Origin: Fimenecus sp900545625
Lineage (GTDB): Bacteria; Bacillota; Clostridia; Oscillospirales; Acutalibacteraceae
DNA: 64,000 bases
Direction of reading: 5' to 3'
NCBI GenBank assembly: GCA_963931525.1
Contig: OZ007023.1
Coordinates: 744,001-808,000, forward strand
Shown here piece by piece: positions 1 to 6,574 of this stretch (the first letter of the stretch is position 1; each line of letters starts with the position of its first letter). Both the position numbers and the translations under genes were made by a program. The notes under the pieces are model-generated. The model made no database searches, was not told the DNA's origin, and saw only the letters and a list, made by a program, of their open reading frames with translations.

Positions 1-440
1 GCGGGGGCGTTCTCCGTTTTTGGCGCATGGTTGCAGACCGAGACGAGCTCCATAAAATCGTCCTCGGTCGCCCCGATACCGTTCCGATAGAAAAACTCCG
101 AAAGCCCGCGGAAATACAGGCGCTTCCAAAAATGAATGTCCTCATCGGAAAGTGCGCCGCAGTGCACCTCGACGCGCTTCGGGCAGGCGGCTTTCCAATA
201 GCTGACAAGCTCTGTCATTCCCAGTGCGAACACCACGCGGCGCGCAAGCGGGGAATCGGGGTCGTTTAAAAGATTCAGATTTTCCGTTTCGATCTCGGTC
301 GTCGGCGCAAAGCGGCAAAGCCCCTCCACGGAAAAGTGAAAGGTCAGCCGCACGCGCGTGCCGACGCGTGTGATCGTGTAATCGTCATAGGAAAATACGG
401 GATATTGCTTTCGCAGAGCTTCAAACTGCTGTTGGGGCAT
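1..440 (-). CDS. MurL-like protein, N-terminal part (cut by window start)
   Basis: The reverse strand opens with ATG at 438-440, preceded by GGGAGGG eight bases upstream, and stays open to the window edge (about 146 codons seen). The protein begins MPQQQFEALRKQYPVF. It contains LGMTELVSYWKAACP followed by HFWKRLYFRGLSEFFYRNGI, a pattern I associate with the MurL / UDP-MurNAc-L-Ala-L-Glu epimerase-like family. Members with that label act in peptidoglycan precursor synthesis, but many homologues in Clostridia are untested. No signal peptide or membrane segment is visible, so a cytosolic enzyme is likely. It is divergently transcribed from the EF-G-like gene. The C-terminal part is missing only because the window ends. 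The family call is from memory and moderate; the presence of a gene here is near certain. Confidence 0.6.
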   Translation of the reverse strand, partial: MPQQQFEALRKQYPVFSYDDYTITRVGTRVRLTFHFSVEGLCRFAPTTEIETENLNLLNDPDSPLARRVVFALGMTELVSYWKAACPKRVEVHCGALSDEDIHFWKRLYFRGLSEFFYRNGIGATEDDFMELVSVCNHAPKTENAP

Positions 441-465
441 AGAACGATCCCTCCCATTCTTTTCT

Positions 466-494
466 ATTATACGAAGAAACCGACGCGAATGCAA
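466..494 (-). promoter_or_regulatory. Sigma-A-type promoter of the MurL-like gene
   Basis: On the reverse strand TTGCAT (489-494) and TATAAT (466-471) are separated by 17 bases. The -10 lies about 26 bases before the start codon. Confidence 0.7.
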
Positions 495-550
495 GGCGCG
501 CGGCGCAAAATCCCCAAAAAATCCGTGCCGAAATCCGCAAAAAAAGCATA

Positions 551-579
551 TTGCTATTTTTGGGCAGATGTGCTACAAT
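551..579 (+). promoter_or_regulatory. Promoter of the EF-G-like gene
   Basis: TTGCTA (551-556), 17-base spacer, TACAAT (574-579) preceded by TGTGC, giving an extended -10. The same TGTGCTACAAT string recurs before lexA, the 11.1-kb gene and the 35.4-kb gene, so it is probably a favoured housekeeping -10 in this genome. Confidence 0.7.
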
Positions 580-656
580 TTTCTCATACTTGTCGAAATT
601 GTTATCATTTTTATATAATAAATAGCGGCAGGGATTTTGAAACAGGAGGCGTTTTT

Positions 657-2726
657 ATGAAAGCCTATTCTTCCGAACATATCCGCAACATTGCCGTCGT
701 CGGGCACGGCGGCAAGGGCAAGACCACGCTTTGCGAAGCGATGCTGTATGTCGCGGGGGCGACCGACCGCCTCGGGCGTGTGGCAGACGGCAACACCGTG
801 CTCGACTTTGACGCAGAGGAAAAACGGCGCAAGTCCTCCGTGTCCTCCGCCATGGCGGCGATCGAATGGGACAACACCAAGCTCAATATCATCGATGCGC
901 CCGGCCTTTTCGACTTTGAGGGCGGTGTCGCGGAAGCCGTGCGCGCAGCGGAAGCCGTGCTCATCGTCACGTCCGCCGGCTCCGGCGTGGATGTCGGCAC
1001 GATGAAGGCATTCAAGGCGGCGGAAAAAAAGGGCGCGGCGAAGTTCTTTGCCATCACCAAAACGGACTCCGACCACCGCAGCTTCTATAAGACCTTTGAC
1101 GCGCTCAAGGAGGTCTACGGCAACAAGCTGTGCCCGACCATCATCCCTTATATGGAGGGCAACCTCGTCAAATGCTATGTCAACCTCATGACGGGCATGG
1201 CATATGCGTACGAAGACGGCAAGGCCACGCGCGTGGAACTGCCCGACGACCCCGTGATCGCGGATATGACTTCTGCCTTTATGGAAGCGGTCGCCACGAC
1301 AGACGACGCGCTCATGGAAAAATTCTTTGAGGGGGAAGCGTTCACCCCCGAAGAGATCCTCAAGGGCCTTTGCATCGGTATTTTTGACGGCTCGATCTAT
1401 CCTGTTTACGCGGTATCGGGCCTGACGACCGCGGCGGTGGATCAGCTCCTGTACGGGCTTGCGTGGTCTGCACCCGGCGCTTACGGCTATGCGGGCGAGT
1501 ACGCTGCGGATGAAAACGGCGAGGAAGAAATCCTGCCCTGCAACGTCGCAGGACCTTTGGCAGCAGTGTGCTTTAAGACCGTCGCTGACCCGTTCGTCGG
1601 GAAAATGTCGTTCTTTAAGGTCGTGTCCGGCAAATTGACTGCGGACAGCGCGGCATATAACCCGCGCACGGGCGAAACGGAAAAGATCGGCAAGATCATC
1701 ACCGTCAAGGGCGCCAAGCAGGAGGATGCCAAAGAGATCATCGCAGGCGACATCGGCGTGCTCACGAAGCTTGCCAAGGTCAAGACCGGCGATACGCTGT
1801 GTGACCCGAAAAACATCCGCGTCTTAAAAGGCGTCGATTTTCCCGAACCCTGCCTTTCCATGGCGGTCAAGGTCACGAAAAAGGGCGAAGAGGAAAAGGT
1901 CGCCGCAGGGCTTCTGCGCCTGATGGAGGAAGACCCGACCATTCGCTATACCAACAATACCGAGACTCGCGAGCAGGTGCTTTCGGGTATGGGCGAACAG
2001 CATCTGGACGTGATCGTCTCAAAGCTCAAAAACAAATTCGGTGTAGATGTGACGCTGGAAGTGCCGAAGGTCGCCTACCGCGAGACCATCCGCAAGGCGG
2101 TCGAGGCACAGGGGCGGCATAAGAAACAGTCGGGCGGCCACGGGCAGTACGGCGACGTGTGGGTCAAATTTGAACCGTGCGACAGTGACGAACTGGTGTT
2201 TGAGACTGCGGTCGTCGGCGGCAGCGTGCCGAAAAACTTCTTCCCCGCCGTTGAAAAGGGCTTGCGCGAATGTGTGGAAAAGGGCTTCGCCGCAGGCTAC
2301 CCGATGGTCGGACTCAAGGCGACGCTGTACGACGGTTCCTATCACCCTGTAGACTCCTCGGAAATGGCGTTCAAAACGGCGGCGTCTCTCGCGTTCAAAA
2401 ACGCCATGCCCAAAGCCGACGTGGCGATCCTCGAACCCATCGGCACGCTGACGGCGATCATGCCGGATGACAACCTCGGCGACATCATGGGAGACATCAC
2501 CAAGCGCCGCGGCAGGGTGCTCGGCATGGGCCCTGCGGAAGAGCCGAAAATGCAGGAGCTTTCCGCCGAGGTGCCCATGGCGGAAATGGGCGATTTCTCG
2601 ACGGTGCTGCGCTCCGTGACGGCGGGCAGAGGCAGCTATACGCTTACCTTTGCGCGGTATGAGCAGGCGCCGAAAGATGTGGCGGATAAGGTCATCGCCG
2701 AGCGTGCCGCCGAACGTGCAGAATAA
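657..2726 (+). CDS. Elongation factor G-like translational GTPase
   Basis: A 689-residue protein with the full EF-G domain order. The G1 loop GHGGKGKTT is at about residues 16-24, switch II DAPGLFDF at about 80-87, a G4-type TKTD follows, and the C-terminal region contains a domain IV/V-like SGGHGQYGDVWVKFEP and a long tail. Start chosen at 657: an AGGAGG lies seven bases upstream, while the open frame extends further left without a ribosome site. The family is the EF-G-like (FusA2/EFG-II type) group of Firmicutes, not the main fusA. True EF-G has DTPGHVDF, and the catalytic switch II histidine is replaced here by leucine, while the G4 NKxD is TKTD. The gene also stands alone, without rpsL/rpsG/tuf. 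A role in ribosome rescue, recycling or stress translation is possible but not shown by the sequence. Confidence 0.85.
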   Translation: MKAYSSEHIRNIAVVGHGGKGKTTLCEAMLYVAGATDRLGRVADGNTVLDFDAEEKRRKSSVSSAMAAIEWDNTKLNIIDAPGLFDFEGGVAEAVRAAEAVLIVTSAGSGVDVGTMKAFKAAEKKGAAKFFAITKTDSDHRSFYKTFDALKEVYGNKLCPTIIPYMEGNLVKCYVNLMTGMAYAYEDGKATRVELPDDPVIADMTSAFMEAVATTDDALMEKFFEGEAFTPEEILKGLCIGIFDGSIYPVYAVSGLTTAAVDQLLYGLAWSAPGAYGYAGEYAADENGEEEILPCNVAGPLAAVCFKTVADPFVGKMSFFKVVSGKLTADSAAYNPRTGETEKIGKIITVKGAKQEDAKEIIAGDIGVLTKLAKVKTGDTLCDPKNIRVLKGVDFPEPCLSMAVKVTKKGEEEKVAAGLLRLMEEDPTIRYTNNTETREQVLSGMGEQHLDVIVSKLKNKFGVDVTLEVPKVAYRETIRKAVEAQGRHKKQSGGHGQYGDVWVKFEPCDSDELVFETAVVGGSVPKNFFPAVEKGLRECVEKGFAAGYPMVGLKATLYDGSYHPVDSSEMAFKTAASLAFKNAMPKADVAILEPIGTLTAIMPDDNLGDIMGDITKRRGRVLGMGPAEEPKMQELSAEVPMAEMGDFSTVLRSVTAGRGSYTLTFARYEQAPKDVADKVIAERAAERAE

Positions 2727-2751
2727 AACGAAACTTGTCATTTTAAACAAG

Positions 2752-2790
2752 ATATGGGAGTCGGGTTTGTGCCGACTCCTATATTTTTTG
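2752..2790 (+). terminator. Rho-independent terminator after the EF-G-like gene
   Basis: A hairpin with arms 2752-2764 and 2772-2784 (GGAGTCGG paired with CCGACTCC plus flanking A/T pairs) is followed by a T-run. Confidence 0.85.
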
Positions 2791-2808
2791 TACAGCGCGT
2801 ATTTTGCT

Positions 2809-2837
2809 TTGCCTTTTCCTGCCGAGCGTGCTATAAT
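2809..2837 (+). promoter_or_regulatory. Promoter of the DUF3048 lipoprotein gene
   Basis: TTGCCT (2809-2814), 17 bases, TATAAT (2832-2837) with an extended TGC before it. Confidence 0.7.
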
Positions 2838-2889
2838 ATAAAAACAGACAAAAATTTACATAGCGCAGAAAAAGGACAGGAACAGAGAA

Positions 2890-3951
2890 ATGAGCAAAAA
2901 ATTCGGTTTAAAATTAACGGCGGGGCTTTTGAGCGCCGCCTTGGCTTTGACGGCGTTTTCCGCCTGCGGCGGGGAGGAAGAGCCCGCCGCAGAAACGACC
3001 ACCGTGCCGGTAACAGAGACCGCCGCCGGCCCGGCGAACCCCTTGACGGGCGAGGAAATGCGCGCCGAAGCGGTCGGCAAGCGCCCCGTGGCGATCATGG
3101 TGGAAAATTCTCCGCAGGCGCGCCCGCAGTGGGGCTTGAGCACGCCCGACATCGTCATTGAAGGGCTTGCCGAGGGCGGCATCACGCGCATGATGTGGCT
3201 GTATGCCGACACGGCGTATATCCCGAGCAAAGTCGGCCCCACGCGCAGCGCGCGGCACGACTATGTGGAGCTTGCCGAGGGCTTTGACGCGATCTTTGTC
3301 CACTTCGGCGGCAGCACCTATGCCTATGACACGATCAAAAGCGATGATGTGGACGACATCGACGGTATGTACGACAGCGCCTATTTTGCACGCGACAAGT
3401 CCCGCAACGTTGCCACCGAGCATACCGCGTACACCACCGGTGTGAACATCATCGAAGCGATCACCGAAATGGAGATCCGCGAGGAGCTCGCGGACGGGTA
3501 TGCGGCGCCGTTTACCTTCGCTTCGGAGAAGCGCACGCTGCCCGGGGGCGCGTGCACAAGCATTTTTGCAGAGTTTTCAGACGATTACACACATACATTC
3601 CGCTACAACGCCGAGGACGGGCTCTATTACAATTATATGAATTCCTCCGAGATGAAGGATGCGGACGGCACGACCATGGCGGTCGCGAACGTGCTGGTGC
3701 TGTATACGGATGTTTCGCGCGTCAGCGGCTCGTCGAGCGGCCATGTGGACTGGGATCTGCAGAGCGGTACGGGCGTGTACGTTTCCAACGGGACATATCA
3801 AAATATCCGCTGGTCGAAAGGCACGTCGTCGAACGCCGACGCACCGCTCACACTCACCGATGAAAGCGGCGCGGCGCTCGAACTCAACACCGGCAAATCC
3901 TGGATCGGCTTTGTGCCGACGGCGAACAGCGGCTTGACTACGATCGCCTGA
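2890..3951 (+). CDS. DUF3048 domain lipoprotein (YerB-like)
   Basis: A 353-residue protein starting MSKKFGLKLTAGLLSAALAL. The hydrophobic signal ends in a lipobox (FSAC at about residues 23-26), so the mature protein should be lipid-anchored on the outer face of the membrane. A linker rich in Glu, Thr and Ala follows. The DUF3048 core runs from about residue 50 and includes RPVAIMVENSPQARPQWGLS, the family's most conserved stretch, then IVIEGLAEGGITRMMWLY and GPTRSARHDYV. DUF3048 proteins (B. subtilis YerB) are envelope lipoproteins of unclear biochemical function. The gene has its own promoter and terminator and is convergent with gdhA. Confidence 0.88.
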   Translation: MSKKFGLKLTAGLLSAALALTAFSACGGEEEPAAETTTVPVTETAAGPANPLTGEEMRAEAVGKRPVAIMVENSPQARPQWGLSTPDIVIEGLAEGGITRMMWLYADTAYIPSKVGPTRSARHDYVELAEGFDAIFVHFGGSTYAYDTIKSDDVDDIDGMYDSAYFARDKSRNVATEHTAYTTGVNIIEAITEMEIREELADGYAAPFTFASEKRTLPGGACTSIFAEFSDDYTHTFRYNAEDGLYYNYMNSSEMKDADGTTMAVANVLVLYTDVSRVSGSSSGHVDWDLQSGTGVYVSNGTYQNIRWSKGTSSNADAPLTLTDESGAALELNTGKSWIGFVPTANSGLTTIA

Positions 3952-3968
3952 TTGAAAAAAGAATAACC

Positions 3969-4008
3969 AAACAGCCCCGCAGCACAGAGTGTGCTGCGGG
4001 GCTGTTTT
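3969..4008 (+). terminator. Bidirectional terminator between the DUF3048 gene and gdhA
   Basis: Perfect stem ACAGCCCCGCAGCAC (from 3971) and its complement, with a 4-5-base loop, A-run on the left and T-run on the right. It can serve both convergent genes. Confidence 0.88.
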
Positions 4009-4037
4009 ATATGCTTTTGCAGGATTGTGCCGGTGCC

Positions 4038-5369
4038 TTAGACAATGCCCTGCGCCATCATCGCGTCGGCGACCTTTAAGAAGCCCGCGATATTCGCACC
4101 GACCACAAAGTTGTCCTCCGCGTGGTATTCCTTCGCAGCGGCAGCCATGTGGAAGTAGATGTTTTCCATGATGTCCTTGAGCTTTTCGTCCACCTGCTCG
4201 AACGTCCAAATAATGCGCGCGCTGTTCTGGCTCATCTCCAGCGCCGAGGTTGCTACGCCGCCTGCGTTGGCAGCCTTGCCGGGCGCAAACAGAATGTTGT
4301 TTGCAAGGAAGCATTCCGTCGCCTCAATGGTGCTGGGCATGTTTGCGCCCTCCGCCACGGCAATGCAGCCGTTCTGCACAAGCAGACGCGCGTCGTCTAA
4401 CCCTAACTCGTTCTGCGTGGCACACGGCAGAGCCACATCGCAGGGAACCTCCCAAACACGCTTGCCTGCGACGAATTTTGCGGTGGGCTTATATTCCGTA
4501 TACTTCGAAATGCGTGCACGCTCTTCTTCCTTGACCTTCTTGAGGATTGCAAGGTCGATGCCCTCTGCGTCGTACACATAGCCCGAGGAGTCGCTTGCGG
4601 TCACGACCTTCGCGCCGAGCGCCTGCGCTTTTTCAATGGCATAGATCGCAACGTTACCCGAACCGGAAACAACAACGGTCTTGTCCTCCAGCGAATTGTT
4701 GTGGCGGCGCAGCATTTCCTGCGTCAAGTACACAAGACCGTAGCCCGTCGCTTCGGTGCGCGCAAGCGAGCCGCCGTAGGAAAGGCCTTTGCCCGTCAGC
4801 ACGCCTTCATGGCGGCCGGTGATCTTTTTGTACTGCCCGAACAGGTAGCCGATCTCTCTGCCGCCGACGCCGATGTCGCCCGCAGGCACGTCGGAGTTCG
4901 GCCCGATGACCTTGTAAAGCTCGGTCATAAAGCCCTGGCAGAAGCGCATGATCTCGTTGTCGCTCTTGCCTTTGGGGTCGAAGTCGGCGCCGCCTTTGCC
5001 GCCGCCGATAGGCAGCCCCGTTAAGGAGTTCTTGAAGATCTGCTCAAACCCGAGGAATTTGATGATGCTCATCGTAACGGACGGGTGGAAACGAAGCCCG
5101 CCCTTGTAAGGACCGATGGCGCTGTTGAACTGCACGCGGTAACCGCGGTTGACATGGACAACGCCGTTGTCATCCACCCACGGCACACGGAAAACCGTCG
5201 CCTTTTCGGGCGCGACCAGGCGCTCCAAAAGCGCCGCCTTTTCATACTGCGGGTTGGCTTCCACCGCGGGGGCAATAGAATGAAGAACCTCCGTCACCGC
5301 CTGACAAAATTCGGGCTGGTAGCTGTAGCGCGTGGTGGTGCGTTCCAGCACATCGTTGACATAGCTCAT
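4038..5369 (-). CDS. gdhA: NADP-type glutamate dehydrogenase
   Basis: A 443-residue protein of the usual length for the hexameric NADP(H) glutamate dehydrogenases that make glutamate from 2-oxoglutarate and ammonia. The glutamate/2-oxoglutarate site is seen in PIGGGKGGADFDPKGK, whose lysines are the substrate-binding and catalytic residues of the family. PAGDIGVGGREIGYL follows. The Rossmann motif VSGSGNVAIYAIEKA lies in the middle, and the C-terminal half contains AEGANMPST. The start has AAAAGGAGTAAAGC just upstream. It is a monocistronic unit between two terminators, with a promoter directly upstream. Cofactor assignment to NADP rests on overall similarity to the 440-450-residue class. Confidence 0.95.
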   Translation of the reverse strand: MSYVNDVLERTTTRYSYQPEFCQAVTEVLHSIAPAVEANPQYEKAALLERLVAPEKATVFRVPWVDDNGVVHVNRGYRVQFNSAIGPYKGGLRFHPSVTMSIIKFLGFEQIFKNSLTGLPIGGGKGGADFDPKGKSDNEIMRFCQGFMTELYKVIGPNSDVPAGDIGVGGREIGYLFGQYKKITGRHEGVLTGKGLSYGGSLARTEATGYGLVYLTQEMLRRHNNSLEDKTVVVSGSGNVAIYAIEKAQALGAKVVTASDSSGYVYDAEGIDLAILKKVKEEERARISKYTEYKPTAKFVAGKRVWEVPCDVALPCATQNELGLDDARLLVQNGCIAVAEGANMPSTIEATECFLANNILFAPGKAANAGGVATSALEMSQNSARIIWTFEQVDEKLKDIMENIYFHMAAAAKEYHAEDNFVVGANIAGFLKVADAMMAQGIV

Positions 5370-5418
5370 AGCTTTACTCCTTTTGCGGCAAGAAGCGCCG
5401 CGAAAAATTCACTCTGCT

Positions 5419-5447
5419 ATTTTACTGCAATAAAGCGCAGATTACAA
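5419..5447 (-). promoter_or_regulatory. Promoter of gdhA
   Basis: On the reverse strand TTGTAA (5442-5447) and TAAAAT (5419-5424) are 17 bases apart, about 50 bases before the gdhA start. Confidence 0.6.
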
Positions 5448-5567
5448 GCAAACGGAAAAATAAATTCGGCAATTCGAGAAAAAATTTTTTGTGAAAAATG
5501 CTAAATAGTCAGCTGTGGCACACTGTCCTAAAGCGTGCCGCTGCCGCGTGTGTTTCAACGCATATAA

Positions 5568-5676
5568 AATAGGAAAAGCCCCGGCTGAAACCGGGGCTTT
5601 CCCTATTGAGGGGTTGCTTGAGGAGGGGGTATAAATACTCAGTCGAAAGGGTTGCGGCACCCTCTCTGTCGAGTAC
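5568..5676 (-). ncRNA. Candidate ~100-nt small RNA between gdhA and lexA
   Basis: On the reverse strand an extended -10 (TGCTATAAC, 5678-5686) is followed by a short stretch that ends in a strong terminator, with no open reading frame. The predicted RNA starts with a stem-loop: TACTC pairs with GAGTA, and inside it GAGAGGGT pairs with ACCCTTTC around a GCCGCA loop. Then comes an apparently unpaired C-rich segment ACCCCCTCCTCAAGCAACCC (about 5608-5627). It is followed by the terminator hairpin AAGCCCCGG / CCGGGGCTT (5576-5600). A C-rich single-stranded stretch complementary to Shine-Dalgarno sequences is the usual seed of Firmicutes regulatory RNAs such as RsaE/RoxS. I do not recognise a named family. 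The -35 is poor (TTATTC), which the extended -10 may offset. Confidence 0.55.
5574..5602 (-). terminator. Terminator of the candidate small RNA
   Basis: Stem AAGCCCCGG / CCGGGGCTT with a short GTTTCAG-type loop (5576-5600) and TTTTCC on the reverse strand. No protein gene on either side needs this terminator. Confidence 0.75.
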
Positions 5677-5677
5677 A

Positions 5678-5706
5678 GTTATAGCATACAGAAAAATTGT
5701 GAATAA
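5678..5706 (-). promoter_or_regulatory. Promoter of the candidate small RNA
   Basis: Reverse-strand TATAAC (5678-5683) with TGC directly upstream; the -35 position (5701-5706) reads TTATTC. It faces away from lexA. Confidence 0.5.
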
Positions 5707-5788
5707 ACTATGAACAAACCGAAAAAAAGAGAAATTTTTACGAGAATTTGTCAACTTTTTATTGGGGAAAAATTTTTTTGCTAAAACC

Positions 5789-5802
5789 CAAACAAATGTT
5801 TG
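5789..5802 (+). promoter_or_regulatory. LexA box 1 upstream of lexA
   Basis: CAAACAAATGTTTG is a perfect 14-bp palindrome and matches the Firmicutes LexA consensus CGAACRNRYGTTYG at all but one position. It overlaps the lexA -35 element. Confidence 0.85.
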
Positions 5803-5828
5803 CATTTTCAGAACATTTGTGCTACAAT
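5800..5828 (+). promoter_or_regulatory. lexA promoter with second, weaker LexA site
   Basis: TTGCAT (5800-5805), 17 bases, TACAAT (5823-5828). The spacer contains AGAACATTTGTGCT (5810-5823), which has one good LexA half-site (GAACATTTGT). Together with box 1 this shows autoregulation by repressor bound across the whole promoter. Confidence 0.75.
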
Positions 5829-5889
5829 AGTGCTGCAAACCGGTGTATCCCATTACAAAAGCGCACGGAAGCGTTTGAAAGGGGTTTTT

Positions 5890-6480
5890 ATGAATACGAT
5901 CAACAAAACACAAAAGAAGATCTATGAATACCTCATGGAGCGCTGCCGCAGCGGGATTCCACCCTCGGTGCGCGAGATCGGCGCGGCGGTGGGGCTCAAA
6001 TCGACCTCGTCCGTGCAGGCAAATCTCGACGCGCTCGAGGAAGCAGGCTTCATTGAACGCGATCCGATGCTTAAGCGTTCCATTCGCGTTTTGGGTGAGG
6101 CGGAAAACGTCACGAATGTGCCCCTTTTGGGTACGGTTACGGCAGGCGCACCGATCCTGGCGGTGGAGCAGATCGAAAGCTATCTGCCGTACAGCGGACG
6201 CGGCGCAAAGGACAAGACCTTGTTTGCCCTGCGCGTGCGCGGGGACAGCATGGTGAACGCCGGCATTTTGAGCGGCGATATCGTGATCGTTGAAAAAACG
6301 CCGGCCGCGCAGAACGGCGAGATCGTCGTCGCCATGATTGAGGATGAGGCGACGGTGAAGCGTTTCTATAAGGAAAAGGGCCATTTTCGTTTGCAGCCGG
6401 AAAACGACGCCTATGAGCCGATCATCGTCAACGAGGTCATCATTCTCGGCAAGGTGATCGCCCTTTTGCGCAATTATTAA
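5890..6480 (+). CDS. lexA: LexA, SOS repressor
   Basis: A 196-residue protein of normal LexA length. The N-terminal winged helix (about residues 1-65) includes PPSVREIGAAVGLKSTSSV. The self-cleavage site is Ala-Gly in TVTAGAP (about residues 82-88). The catalytic serine is in RGDSMVNAGI (about residues 118-127) and the lysine in DEATVKRFYKE (about 155-165), so the RecA-stimulated autoproteolysis machinery is intact. Start at 5890 is set by GAAAGGGG seven bases upstream. Two LexA boxes sit in its promoter, so the gene represses itself. It is monocistronic and ends at a strong terminator. Confidence 0.97.
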   Translation: MNTINKTQKKIYEYLMERCRSGIPPSVREIGAAVGLKSTSSVQANLDALEEAGFIERDPMLKRSIRVLGEAENVTNVPLLGTVTAGAPILAVEQIESYLPYSGRGAKDKTLFALRVRGDSMVNAGILSGDIVIVEKTPAAQNGEIVVAMIEDEATVKRFYKEKGHFRLQPENDAYEPIIVNEVIILGKVIALLRNY

Positions 6481-6503
6481 GGCATAGATTTTCTGTAAAA
6501 TCC

Positions 6504-6546
6504 AATCGGCACGGGAATGCAAAAGCATTCCCGTGCCGATTTTTTG
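6504..6546 (+). terminator. Terminator after lexA
   Basis: Perfect 17-bp stem (AATCGGCACGGGAATGC and complement, 6504-6540) with AAAA loop and seven T residues. On the reverse strand it may also end the GH35 operon, with a weaker T-run. Confidence 0.9.
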
Positions 6547-6574
6547 TTTTGCCGGGTTTGCCGAACCCTGTCTG

